From Phylloscopus collybita (lineage: Eukaryota; Chordata; Aves; Passeriformes; Phylloscopidae), in contig JAJNNQ010000003.1 in NCBI GenBank assembly GCA_027886175.1, positions 22,795,501-22,859,500 on the forward strand: a stretch of DNA of 64,000 bases, written 5' to 3'. The position numbers were made by a program, and so were the translations under genes. Numbering within the stretch: position 1 is the stretch's first letter; each line of letters opens with the position of its first letter. Of the stretch, positions 14,007 through 26,514 are shown one piece after another. The notes beneath the pieces are model-generated. The model was given only the letters and a program-made list of their open reading frames with translations. It searched no databases and was not told where the DNA came from.

Positions 14007-14911
14007 TTGAGTCCCTGCTCAGCCTGGAGTTTGCTGTCTATCAGGTTGTGGTTGAAGCAGCTCTTAAATCTGGGGGTTTTATATAGGCTCTTCAAATTAT
14101 AGACATACTACCACGATTTCTTTCAAAAATATTCTGTGGAGGAGGTTTTCATTTTGATGGGACAGCATCACCACTGCTGAATTTGTTTTGCTGAATGTAT
14201 TGCACTGAACTGTAGACCTTTAAATTGATTTCTCTTCACTTTAATAAAATTCTCTGATGTTAAAACGAGTTTATTACATTTATGTATTCGTTGGCCAGGT
14301 AAGATCAATATTAAAGGTAGGACCTGTGAAAGTTGGTGAGTCCGCTCCTGGAATTTAAAAGATTAGCTGCACATGAAAGTACATGTTGCTGCTTATGGGG
14401 TGGCCTGTGGCTCATGCATTCCTTCTTCTTGCAGAAACTGTTCCAAATATTTTTTGGATACTCGGGTACCATGAAGGTGATTTAATGGTGTTCATATTTC
14501 TAGGGGATTTGACTCTCTGCAGCTCATAGCCTGGAACATTTCCTAACCTGTCGTTATAAAACTCCAAGTCTCACTCCCTCCCATCACCACGGAGGGATGA
14601 CAGCAGCTCATTGTCATTCCCAAGTGCTTTTCCCATCCCCACAAGTGCTGCTTATGTGGTTCCATTATCAACTCATCCTTATTCTTCTCCTTGCTTTACT
14701 GTCAAATTCAGGATCTCATCACTGACACTGATGAGTGATCTCCTTGTTTGCCCAGCCATTCCGTGGCAGCTCTGATGCTGCTGCACTTGCTCCTGACAGA
14801 CTGAGGCAGGGAAACTGGCCCATGCCCTTGGGAATTCCTCAGCTTTTTCTTCTGCTCATGGACTTGCAAGCAATTCCATTGCGTGCTGCTCTCTTCTGTT
14901 CTCTGCTGTAC

Positions 14912-14914
<3 letters not shown>

Positions 14915-14963
<49 letters not shown>
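14915..14963. repeat. Long poly-T tract (T49)
   Basis: An uninterrupted run of 49 T, the longest homopolymer in the window. Length in a given individual or assembly is unreliable because such runs slip in replication and sequencing. No SINE or processed-gene body is recognisable to its left, which would be the body side for a minus-strand insertion reading from the T run. Confidence 0.9.
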
Positions 14964-14968
<5 letters not shown>

Positions 14969-16639
14969 TTCTGGAGAGTTATTATCCCAGCCAAGGAAAT
15001 GGCAGGTGAACTTCACCTCCCAACTATCCAAACATTTTGTTGTATTGGAAGGGGGATGAGGAAGCAGTGAGCAGAGGGCCAAGAGAAGGACAAGAGGGCA
15101 GTAAGTGGGATTCTGTAGCAATCTCTTTCAGCCTGATGCAGTGCCTGAATCAGAGAGTATCTGAACCAGAAAGAGATTTTTGGTCCACCTGAAACAGGAT
15201 CCACTGTAGTAAAAATCTCCACAAACTCTTAAGAAACTGAGCAAAGGCTGAAGATAAGCAGTGGCCAAGGGGTGTTTGCCTTAGAAAGCAATTTCAGGAA
15301 GTAGTTGAAAATGTCCTTGATGTTCCATTATTATATGCCAGAATAGATAAAGACTGATAGAAATCAGCTCCTGGATTAGGGTACCTCAAGAAAGGCTTAG
15401 TCTGACAAAGTGGGGAGTGCCCTAAAATGCAGTTCTATTGCAACTGAGGCTGGGACATGACCACAGCAATTTTTTTTTTTCTTTTCAAGTTTCTCTTTTG
15501 CATCAATTCCTTAAGCTATCGCTTTTACATCAGACAAGTGATTTCCTACAAGCAAAAAATTTTGCAGTTTCACACGTGAGCGTGGTGAAAACCAGAAAGG
15601 GCTGCCAAGTGCCTCTGAGAGAAGCACAAACAGTGAAGAAGGGCACAGAGGAACACATTTCCCTGTGGTTCTTCCAGGCCTACACAGCTGCAAAGCTGCA
15701 ACACCTAATTTGCACCAACAAATATTGCAGCGCCTGAACTGGCAGGAGCCATTAAACTTTCCTGATTTAAATATACAGGAGTTCATAAAGGACTAGGCAG
15801 TAAGTCTGCCTCATCATAACACTGATCTGATCTTTCCAATGCTCTCATTCACACTAAGTTCAGAAAGTGGCATTGCAGACATTATATCACTACATTTGCA
15901 TGCCTAACAAATGTTACTTTGATGTGCGTCATCAAAATCTGTCACTTCTGATAAAGATACTATAAATCTTCTATGTGCTTAGTCAGTTCATCACCAAGTG
16001 GGGTACTAAGAGATCTGGAATGTTCCACAGTTAAATTCTGAGACATAAACTATGTAAAATTGAATGTAGAGAGTGAAAAAATGCAGTTTTACCATGAGAA
16101 TGAGGTGCCTCACATGCCCAAAGTTTATTGCCAGGAGCTTCTTCTGAAAGGCAGCCCAAATACCTGGAGATTCATATATAATGCTGAATTATCCTCAGCC
16201 ATCTTGCTTTGTTTACACACTTCAGATGTTGCTATTGAACTCTCCCCCAGGCACAAAAGATGTTGAAATTTTATCAAAGGCAAAAGCAATATGTGTGCAG
16301 TTTGCAAAATGATTTAATTACTGCACAGTTGCTTGGCAAGAGGGATGCTGAAAGCCACACAACTAAGTTGCAATCAGTGGTGTGCATGTGCAAGATTACA
16401 TTTTAAGGGAAGGAAAATAAAAAATTGTTGTTTGCAAATAAAAGACATGAAAAATGACCAGAGCAGTGAAAGCTGAGGCCAGGATTTCTGAAGATATTTA
16501 GGTAATAAATTGGTCATATATGGCCAAGACAACTTTCTATCAAGTTCTAAATTACTATATTTTGTTTCATTACTTTTTTAATGCCCTGAGTCTTGTGGTA
16601 AAATAACTTATTAGTTTTGTTTGCTTTTCCCTCTTCTTT
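14964..16639. other. Non-genic, unique-looking DNA
   Basis: No gene or transposon recognised. Frames at 15438-15737 plus and 15511-15786 minus overlap in opposite strands and neither looks protein-like. Confidence 0.65.
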
Positions 16640-16945
16640 TAGATTGAGAAACAAATTTCAGATTTTCTGATTTGCAGTAAATAGTGGGGAGGAGGACGAT
16701 TGTGAGGATTTTGTTGCTGCAAAACTGGCACATCAGTTATTTGGGAAGGTATTTGCTCATCTCATCAGCTATCTTGTGTACTAATTAAACTGATGGATTA
16801 TTAGCCAGGGAGAAATCTTCAAAGCCGTTTTTGGAATGCTGGAGGCACTTTGCAGAATAAAAAATGCAAACAGCTTGATGGTTTACAGGAAATAATTAAA
16901 TGCACAAGTGATGTTACAGCAGTGCTTGTGGGTGATTACAAAGCC
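16640..16945. other. Candidate conserved non-coding element
   Basis: Repeat-free, AT-rich stretch of varied composition with clustered homeodomain-type words: ACTAATTAAAC near 16780, GGATTATTAGCC near 16793-16804, and AATAATTAAATGC near 16891-16903. No open frame of note. This texture is typical of vertebrate conserved enhancers, but nothing in a single sequence proves conservation, so this is an inference only. Confidence 0.2.
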
Positions 16946-19103
16946 TCTTCCCCCTCCCACCCCAAACCAGACCTGTTAATGGCACTGCACTGAGTAACCC
17001 TTGAACACTTACCTTTAATATGCTGCTGGCTTGTTCTTTGGAGAAGCTTATCCTTTATTGATGTTTTTATTTGCTTTGCCTGCTTTATTTTTGTTTACCT
17101 TGCCTGCAGTGTGGACAGCTGAGCATTGCTGCTGGAGTCGCCTGCCGAGTCACTCGTGCAATGTGTACATAAACAATAATCATACTCTCCAATGTTGCAT
17201 TAAAAAAAAAAAAAAAAACCCTTGGAAAAACCTAATTAAACCTGAAAAGGGAAATCCTACCCAGCGTGTTACTCCTATCCAAGCAAGTGTACCAACACTT
17301 GATCTGATCCCATGATGACAAAAGCTGTGAAAATATTTAGTAAATCAGAACTCAATTCAAGGGTCTGAGACAGTGGGTACCTGCATATTCCGGCAAGATG
17401 TAATTAATTAAACAATTTATTCTTTATCAGTTCATCAAATTTGTACTGAAGGGTGACCCATTCAGTACAGGTGAAATAAAATCACCTTCATATTTTCAGC
17501 TTTCCACTGGAAAAACAGGAAAATTTGCGAAACAGAGAAACCAGGAAAATTTGCTAAACTGTGGTTCTGCTATCAGTCCTCCTCAGAGCAAAACTAAATG
17601 GCACAGGCTTATCTGTTAGGAGGTGTGTAGGGACCAGAAAGCTGTAATAATATGACAAATTATGTGCAAGGTGGCTGACTAGTAGTTCAGATGGATCAAC
17701 TTCGTATTCTCAGCTAAGAACAAAGCAGAAGTTTAGTTAGTGCTGGCAGCTGAGCTGGAGCTGTTTATTCTCCAAAATGAATTTGAGCCAAGTATTTGAT
17801 GGTATTCAGCAGTTTACTCTGATTTTCCCAGTCTTGTTTATGAATAATGGCAGGACTCCAGTTTTTATGAATTAAAAAAAAAATACATAAAAGTGGCTAA
17901 ATTGGATTCTATCTGCCATTTGGTAGAAATACAAAGATGATGTGAATGCTATTAATGGATTTTAAGTTTGACATGTTAGGCCTTGTTAGCAAATCCCACC
18001 CATCTAAAATATTCTTCCTAATCACATCACTAGCATGCAGAACCTCCATGTAAATGATCACTCTTTCAGGAACTTACCATATTTCAGAGGAAATTTTGGC
18101 AGAAGAATAAGTACTGCAGGGTGGCTTTTTTTCACTGCTGTGATCCTTGTAAAGAATAAAGCTTACTGAAAGCTGTTCCTTCTGTTGTTAGGTCACAGTT
18201 CTTTCTAGTGTCAAAACAAGAGTAAAACATAAGAAGTCCTCTACCAAAACCTAAACCCAAAATTTAGCACATTCCTGAAGTTTCCTCTGTAAATGTGTTG
18301 TGTGACTTGAGATTCCTTAACCTACCCAGTTTGACTGATATCCCATAGAAGTCTCAGCATCCCCAGGGTCAGGATCCTTCTTCTTGCCAGCAGAGTGACT
18401 GTGGAAATGGAGAATTGTGTTACTTGCATCGTCCAGCATCATTTCTCCAAGTTGGGACTTCCCATCTGTGGATTGATTTTTTTCTTGTTGCTCACCTCCT
18501 ATTCACTCAGCTACACACGTGCCCCAGAACAAATTCTGTACTATTGAAGTGCCTTCCAGAATGAGAAACACTTAGCTGCAAGAACATTCAAAGCAGAACT
18601 TCTCACAGAAGTCACTGTGAGTGAGACATTTGCTGCTGCTCTGTCTGTAAACAAGCAGGTCTTTCACCTCTGTCCCATCCATTAATCCACAAAGGAGTGG
18701 TCACATTCACAGGAGCCTGCATGCTCCTCCCTAATCCCACAGTGGTCCATTCCAGCTCTCAGAGCAGATGTGGTGAAGGTCTTGGATCTCTTGACTCACT
18801 AACACTGATTTTACTCATGAGGAAAGGCCAGCATGGGGCCAAACAAGGCCACAGTACTGCATGAAATTCACTTCCCAGAGTGCAGGGGCAGAAAGTACTG
18901 AGGAAGGAAGGAAACCCAAAAAATTGCTTCTTACTGATGTCTGAGCAACTTTACCTACTATGCAGATCTTGCTGCCAAAAAGTTAGAGGTCTGCCTGAGT
19001 GCTTTACCTGAGAAAAAGCAAACTGCGTATCTCAGAGAAAAAAAAAACAGTTGTGATTACACTGGCAATGCCCCCAGAAGAGACAGAGTGTGTTTGGCAG
19101 AAT
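16946..19103. other. Non-genic, unique-looking DNA
   Basis: No gene seen. Contains an A16 run near 17202-17218 and an A-rich run near 17874-17882. Confidence 0.65.
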
Positions 19104-19538
19104 TGATGCCTTGGGAAGGCTGAGCTGGAACAGAGACTGGACAGAGCTAAGAGAATAAAGCAGGTATTTATTAAAAGGCCTCCAGGATACACCTTGGGCA
19201 GGACAAGAGCCTGGCCAGGGCTACACCAAAATGGTCACAAAATGGACCACAGGTCATGAGGTCTCACACTTTGATCAGTTTTGGTCCATTTGCACATTGG
19301 GGTTTAATTGTCCAATTACAGCTTCAGGCTGTGAGGTCTCATCCTTCTTGTTCCTCCCTCCAGCCACCCTTGTTTGTGCTGTTGGGCCTGAAAGTTCTCC
19401 TTGGTGTGCAGCAGGAAAAGGATTTGTTTTGTGTCCCTGCTCTGTGAAGAGCTGAGTGACACTGAGTGTGAGGCTCAGAACTGCACCCCTGGGCAGCCCA
19501 GAATCTGGAAAACATGAAAGCTGAAACTTATGGCATCA
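19104..19538 (-). mobile_element. Solo LTR, TGATGCC-ended family (copy 1)
   Basis: A 435-bp sequence with matching inverted ends (TGATGCC at 19104, GGCATCA ending at 19538) flanked by a perfect 4-bp direct repeat GAAT (19100-19103 and 19539-19542), as expected for a retroviral insertion; 4-bp duplications are typical of gammaretrovirus-like (class I) elements. Sense is judged to be minus, because the minus strand reads TAATAAATACC about 65-70 bases before the end, a plausible polyadenylation signal. It is clearly alignable along its length with 62461-62920 (same orientation) and 55390-55847 (opposite orientation). No internal sequence flanks it, so it is a solo LTR. Confidence 0.85.
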
Positions 19539-19542
19539 GAAT

Positions 19543-21667
19543 CAGTGCTTTCACTGTGGAGCTAAATTATGATTTAGAGACCACTCTTACTGTGAAAATT
19601 TACCACTGGAAGGGGAAAGGTAGAGCACTGCTCTAATGCTGTGGTACTGTGTATTGCTAAATTCACCTCATTTGAGTGGCAGTGCACTGTTTGATGAGAC
19701 TCTCCTGGATAAAATCTTATTTCCAGCCCCAAAATCTTTGGCTGGCTGCAGAATGGTGCTGACATGTTTGCTCCAAAGCCAGTAGTGTCTATAACATGCT
19801 GAAGAATGGTGCTGGACAAGGGATTCAGAAAAAAACCCTGCATTGCTATCATTGCCTTTCTTATTAGGAAATGAAAGTTTACACATAAAATGAAAAGAAT
19901 CAGCGTGGGACAGCACTGACATGGGTACTGATTAGGGAAACAGGCTCAAGCAGATATCTTCCTTCATCCTCAGGCTTCAAAAGCCATTCCACAGTTTACA
20001 AATCCCTGCTGGTGTTTGGCACTTCCACTGATCAGACACAGAATTAAAGGCCAAAGAAGAGCAGGAAAAAAATCAGTACTGTTAATGGTCAGGAAAGTAT
20101 TTAATGTTAATCAGCAACATTGTTTTTTCCTTCCCCCTTTTGTAAGAAACAAAACTTTTTATGAAATGTCTTGTTTATTTAGGCCACTAATATTAGAAAA
20201 AAATGGATTCTTAATTAAAAGTCTTCCTCATGTTCTCTGACAGTAACCAAGAAAACACGTTCAGGCCATTTTCTCAAGCACCTAGGCTATAGAAGCTGCT
20301 GGAAAAGAGCTTTCAGCAAAAAGCAATATGCAGTATCCTTCAGACTTCAGCAGCCAAAGAAATGCTTTTTCTAACCCTGTTATTTGAGAAGCTCCTACAT
20401 TAGATGCACACTACAACAGTGATGCCTGTGACAGAACACAAAGGTGCCTCCTTTGCTTGAATCATAAATTAAATTAAATTAAAAGTAAGTATTTCTAGAC
20501 AGTATAAACATAATAAATTTCAAAAGACAGAGAACAATTATTTAACACAGAGCAGAGAGAACTAAATAAATAAATAAAATAAAAGACTCTGTCCATTATG
20601 GGGTATTATTATGAAAAGTGCTGTTCTTCTGAGATGTTTTTCTACCTTGATGACAAGAGTGGTGTGTTTAACAAGTGCCTTGTCCTACAAGGGGAAGTAC
20701 AAGCAATGTACATCTAAGAAACCCCATCAATACTCAAGAAACTGCCTTCATTTTAAAATTTTTAGATTCTAGATCAGGAAAAAAGAAAACCCATAAATCC
20801 ACAGCAGTGCTTCATTACCCTTATGTACCTACTGTCTTATCATTTTTATAGGAGATTACTTTGCATTGACTGCAAAGTCAAAGATGAGAACGTGCAGTCA
20901 AGCAGGAACTGGAAAATGATGGCACAAAACACCAGACTTCGATTACTTATGCTAATTTCTTATAACCTGATGCTTTAGGAAGAAGAATTCAAGTACCCAA
21001 CTCCTATGTAATTCCTTCACTACTGTTCTTCACCAAAGCTTCCTAAAAAACTTTTCTCTCCCCCCCTTTTTTTTTAACAAGGCCTAGTACCAAGAAAGTT
21101 AGTACTCTACTAGAAATTTGAATTAAAGTTTAATTTATTTCTTCCTGATAGGTTTTACTTATCAGTATTCTTGTTTCAGCAGCTTCAACAGTTTAAGGCA
21201 GCATATACATTTCTGTATTGTAACAAGCCACTGTTCATGGTTTATAAGAGAATTTGGAGTTAAGGATTAGGTGGTAAATATTACTTCTGGTCCCAGACAT
21301 CTTTCAGTGCCCCATGGCAGTTTGGTATAAGCTTTCCTCTCCCATCTGCCTGATTTTCATGGGGATTCTTGATTTTAATTCACACGAGAGTCACTTTTTA
21401 TTATATTCTGGGATTTATAGATAAGAAAATTGGGCATTTTTCATAGGTTTGTTTGTCTGTTTGTTTGTTCATGTAGCATTCAGCATGCTTTGACCCGTTT
21501 TGGACACTTGCTGACCTGAATTCCTCTGTGTGCTGGGCTAAACTGATGTGTCACTATCCACACAGAAACAAACAGTGATCAATGTTACAGTTCTGCTTTT
21601 TCATCAAGCTTCAGCCCTACACAAGTGTGTGTTCACTGGCATGAGGAGGACATAAGGAATTCTCTGT
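19543..21667. other. Non-genic, unique-looking DNA
   Basis: No gene seen. Short AAAT-type runs lie at 20465-20485 and 20563-20584, and a TTTG-type run at about 21449-21470. Confidence 0.65.
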
Positions 21668-21826
21668 AGAATCATAGAATATCCCAGTTTGAAGGGGAGT
21701 CACAAGGATCATCTAATCCAGTTCCTACCCTGGCAGGGGACAACCCCCAGAACCACACCATGTGCCTGAGAACATTGTCCAAATGCTCCTCAGACTCTGG
21801 AAATTGTTTGCAAATTGTTTTAACAT
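21668..21826 (-). mobile_element. CR1 LINE 3' fragment
   Basis: Plus strand opens with AATCATAGAAT and runs through a segment that is the reverse complement of the well-known CR1 3' end (the ATTCTATGATT terminus and the adjoining segment found throughout bird genomes). It is 5'-truncated as usual for CR1. Recognition is clear to about 21800; the last 25 bases are uncertain. The element is interrupted or bounded on its right by the LTR beginning at 21827. Confidence 0.8.
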
Positions 21827-22488
21827 TGTCTTGGTTTGGAAAGACAGGTGTCTGCCAGGGAGAGCTGGAGCCTCCCTTGGAATGGAGAATGTAACCCCCC
21901 TCCCTCCAAATTATTATCATTTTGAAATTAAGGGGCTCTCAGCCAAAGATGTGGGAATAGGAATAACAGTTCTTTACTAGGAATATTAAAAATACAAATG
22001 TAGTAGTACAAAAAAACCCCAACCAAACAATAAAAACAAAACACTGATGGGGTCAGAACACAACCTGACACCCTGTTGGTCAGGGTGTTGGTTGCAGTCC
22101 AGTCAAGTCCTCCTGCAGTGACAGATGTGGTTCTGTTGGAGCAATGATCCTGTAGCAGGGTGTAGTTTTCCTCTGAAGCTCCAGTGGTGGTGAGATGGGT
22201 CCAGTCCTCCTCTGGCAATCCAGTGCACACAGGCTGTGTTGGTGTTCTGAATCTCAGCTTTGATCCAGGTGGGAATGCTGGGCTCCTCCCCCTGGGTGGA
22301 GCATCTCCCAATGGGATGATGGAATTGTATCAGCCCTGCAGTGAGCCTGGATGGCCCATGAACAGCAGATATCCCCTGGAGGGAGGATGGGTGCTGGAAG
22401 GGATAAAGAAAACATCTCCCCCACTGGTTCCTACAGCTGGCAATAGAACGCAAACTGCTGGTTACATCTTGCATTGCAACCCAAGACA
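21827..22488. mobile_element. Solo LTR, TGTCTTGG-ended family (copy 1)
   Basis: A 662-bp sequence with inverted termini TGTCTTGG ... CCAAGACA. Flanking pentamers are AACAT (21822-21826) and AACAG (22489-22493), a 5-bp target duplication with one mismatch. It aligns along its length with 38789-39482, and more distantly with 27467-28216; the right half of that last copy also matches 43189-43535 inverted. Polarity is uncertain: I find no decisive polyadenylation signal, so the strand is left open. It contains an A/C-rich variable stretch around 22005-22045 that is also present, with different length, in the other copies. Inserted at or next to a CR1 fragment. Confidence 0.85.
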
Positions 22489-22493
22489 AACAG

Positions 22494-25400
22494 CTGCCTC
22501 AGTGAGTGATTTACTTTTCATTAGAAAATGATAAGAAATACAGAAATGCTAATAGTTCTAAACTGAAAGGTTAATTACTTTGCCATAAAACAATATCTGT
22601 CATTCAGGTGCTGGAAGAATCACTGTGGGGTACACAGGAAGTGCTCATTGGTCTCTATCTCAGAAAAATCCTGGATCAAAATATCCTTCACCACATACAA
22701 GATGCACTGGATTTCTGCTAAATATAGGCACAGCTGCAGAATAAATATAAGGGGAAAATGGTATTTATAAACATTTTTTTTTTCTTGTAGCTGATATTTT
22801 AGTCTACATTTGACCTGCATTTCTACATACTTGCCAAAAATACTTGATTTACTAGAATTCAGTATTGTTAATTAGCTATAAAGGCAGGCTACTCAAGGCA
22901 TTTAAGCTTTGAATTTATTTCTTTTTTTTTTAAATATTGAATAAGGGCAACTTGTGATATTTTCTGTGTTTATACAGTATATGTTAGAGAGGTCTTTGTG
23001 GACTACCATAATCCTTTTTTCTATTAACTATGTACCTTCAAAGTTCACTCTGGCATTTCCCATACACTTGGCAATACAGGGTCAGGAGAGGAGGCACAAA
23101 CTTCATTGGAGGGGTATGAAAACTGCATGAGTTCTCATTCAAAGCAGGGCCTGCAGATATTCAGTCTCTAGAGCCTTCACCCAGTGTGACATAGCTATCT
23201 TAAAGGAATTTAGCTTTTCAGGAACATGCAAAACCCTTTTCCTGTGTTTCTACAACTAGCATGGGCTCTGTAAGTCTGATTTCCCCTGCCTGTGTGCTCA
23301 GTGTGCATTAACCTTCTGCCCAACCTGGTCTAAACATTGTTTTACCCCCTGCTTTAGTGCATTAACCCCCAAAAGCAGCAGCAGCCTGCAGCTCAAACAT
23401 TAATTATGTAACTGCAATTAGAGTACTGCCAGGTCTAGTGCACAGCTGCAAAGCAGAGAAGATTGAAACCACAGCATTTTAAGTTCCCAGGTGACACAAG
23501 AGGGATTTCTCTGTTACGTAAAAGACACTTAAAATGATTTTGCTCCATTGTTTGCACTGAAGACTATCACCTTGCTTATAAAATTTAACTGGACTTCAAA
23601 CAGCACAACAGAAAACTGAAGTTTTCTTGCTTTTTTTTTTCCCTCTACTGTCCTCAGTTATTATTACTGAATTAAATTAAAAATGGGATTGTGCTATTTT
23701 CCAGGCCAATGAATATGGTCCTATGTGACTAAGGTCATATGACCAAGGTACCATGTTTATCTAGCATTAAATACTTAACTATCCTTCTCCAAGAAGGCAA
23801 TAGAGCTTCTTTGTCTTAGGGCAGGAGCTCAGAACCAAAGGGAATCTTCCCACCTTTTTTTTTCACAGACCCTGCAGTCTGAAGGGCCTCCTTTATAGTC
23901 CTGAGGTTACTAAACTCTTATCCAGGGGCCAGTCAAAAATGTCAGAAATCTGAAAATCACACACATTCCCCTCTTCTAAGGTCAGCAGTGGAAGTGGGGG
24001 CAAAAGGAGGGTGACCTTCACTCTTGGTGAGTGGAAGGACACAGAGGGATTAAACCCCACAGGCACAGCAGCAAAGAACCAAGGTGCTGCTCTCTATGTG
24101 GCTGGGAACTTGCTGTGAGTGAAAGAGCTGGGATTCTGTAAATCAGCTGGAAAGAAAGGCTGAGCTGCTGCTCCTGTGCAGCAGCTTCTGGTGTGGCTGG
24201 CCTCCATCACCACTGCAAAAGGGGTGGGAGGGAAAAACAGCAGAGGAGCTGGATCCAAATTATAAAACTTTGGCAAAGGACATGGAAATAAGAGGTACAA
24301 AGATCACAAGAGCTTTCTCAGGCTTAGAGCTAGAGGTCCCACAATGCGTTCCTGTCTTCCAGAAAGTTTTTATTCTGTGTAAAAGAATATCACTGTGCTG
24401 TAGAAATAGCTCAGTGCATTCTCCAAAAGGCAGGAGTTTCAGTTCTCCATTTGGCTTCGCTCTGACATTTCAGGACCAACTTCACTTGCAGGAATCCAGT
24501 CTGACACAGTGAACAGCCCTCTCATGCAGTTACTGAAAGCATTATTATTTTAAGTTGAAATATTTAATCAAGCTGAAAATACGCATGTGGGACGAATATT
24601 TTAAAATCCAATTTAATTGTCAGTAGTTTGCAACCTGTGGAGTTACACACTTCACTCTCAAAAAGTGGGAAGATTCACAGTTCCCCATCAAAAGGCACAT
24701 TGCACTCAACCTGCAAAGAATGAGAATCGGAGCTTTTAAAAAGGAATCTAAAATAATTCCCCTTACAAGGGCGAGTACAATCTTTAATATTTCTAGTCCT
24801 TACGTTAATATTCTTTTCTTCCTGTAAGCCTCGGACAGATGGATGTAAATGTTAATTTGTGTGATCTCAGACCATCCTGCTGAAGCAGGGGAAGTTTCAC
24901 CACCTCAGGCTCCAACCTACATCAGTTATAGCATTGCAAACAGAAAGGCAGAAATGAGCTGAAAAAGTGCCCTAAAATGTCTGTGTACCCATTTCATGGG
25001 GGGAGCATTACACAAGTTTAATTCAGGATTTTTTCAGCTTGTTCTCAAGTCCTCTAACTCATCTCAAATTATTAGGAAACTCCTTACACTGAACACAAAC
25101 ACTGGAAGCTTGCATAAAGGCACTGCTTTTAAGGTTTGGGGCCTTGAAGTGTTAAGTTTTCTTTGTGGGGTCGCATCCTTTAAATTTAATAGCCTGGTTA
25201 AAACACTCTCAGCAAAGACCAGCTGTAACTTCCATAAAATGCTCCCTAGACAGACTTGGCTCAGTACTTCACCCTTTGAAATGACATTGGGTTCTACTGG
25301 CTGGGGCAGGAATTGGGAGGAAGAACAGAACCTTAATTTCAGCACAGACTTTCCCAGCACAAGAAGGCCCCTTGAATGATGTGCTCATTAATATGTTGGG

Positions 25401-26355
25401 AACGTACTAAATCAGCTGCTGCCCAGCTAGGATCGAGCTGGGGACTTACAGCCGTAATTAAAAGCAATAAGTACCTTTTCTTAGCATTTTTCTTGAATTC
25501 TAATACAGTTAGAAAGTATTTTGGAGAAAGGAAGAGACTGGAAAAGTAATTTGTAGCGCAACAGTACTTCAACTAGGAAACAAATATTCACCTTTTCTCA
25601 GGTATAGGTAGAAGGTAAATGTAGTTACCTGGGATATTTCTCAGTGAAAGATTCTCTACTTGATGGATTAAAAAAAAACCAACTTCTTTCACAGTTGGTT
25701 GCCCAGGAGAGACAGATGCAAACATTTGTTTATTACCTTGGAATCTTTACATAATGCGTAATTTTCAACACCCCTGGGCTAATGGAATCCCATTTTAAGA
25801 AATGAATGCAGAATTCATATTCCTGGGCTCTGTTTTCTCAATAAGATCACCTCCTTTTTTACTGCTTGGTAACTCATTTCTGTGCAACTTGATGAGCTTG
25901 GGTAATCTTTCAGTCTTTTGGGAATTGTGCTATGTAGGGGAAGTGGCAACCAGCCATTCCATATGGTTTTGATCCCCTTCAGTCTGAAGGATCTTCTCTC
26001 TCCCATTAGGTGGCCATCTAAAAGAGCAGAAATAGAACATTTTGTAGCACAGATACGGAGCTACAACATGACTGATATGTGTAAGGGAGGGAGAAGAATT
26101 TAAGAGCCACACAGACCATTTGTTTTTATTTTAAGAGTCTTTATTTTTTCTTTTAAGTTCCATATACAGCAGTTATGACTATCCAGTCTCTTGGTTTTGG
26201 TCTGATCAGAAGTTCAGCCTGGCTGGTTCTCATTCTTCTGGGTGGTCTCCCCAGCTGAGTTCCCCAAAACCACAAGTTCATAATAAATATTTAGGTATTT
26301 CCTAGATGCTTTACAAACAATTTCTTCAGTTAGCACAATCCTATGATAATTCCTA
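22494..26355. other. Non-genic DNA
   Basis: No gene seen. The region 23300-23480 is repeat-free with an ATTAATTATG word and several CAGCTG/CTGCAG-type words. GGTCATATGACC at 23733-23744 is a perfect 12-bp palindrome containing an AGGTCA-type nuclear-receptor half-site. A 127-codon frame at 24996-25379 plus has no recognisable features. Confidence 0.6.
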
Positions 26356-26514
26356 TAGGCTGCCCAGGGAGTTCAGGGAGTCTCCCTCTTTGGAGATGTT
26401 CAACACACACCTGGACATGTTCCTGTGCAATGTGCTCCAGGTGATCCTGCCTTGGCAGTGGTTGGACCAGAAGATATGCAGAGATCCCTTCCAATATCCT
26501 TAAATATTCTGTGA
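26356..26514 (+). mobile_element. CR1 LINE 3' fragment
   Basis: Matches the CR1 3'-terminal region in plus sense: an AGGCTGCCCAGGGAG start, then the segment around GGAGATGTTCAACAC and CTGGACATGTTCCTGTG, then GGTTGGACCAG, GATCCCTTCCAA and a decayed end AATATTCTGTGA. The body is moderately diverged from the usual bird pattern. Only the last 160 bases of the element are present (5' truncation). Confidence 0.85.

Noticed and set aside
14735..15121. Frames with long poly-Phe or poly-Lys segments
   Set aside because: They are created by the T49 homopolymer.
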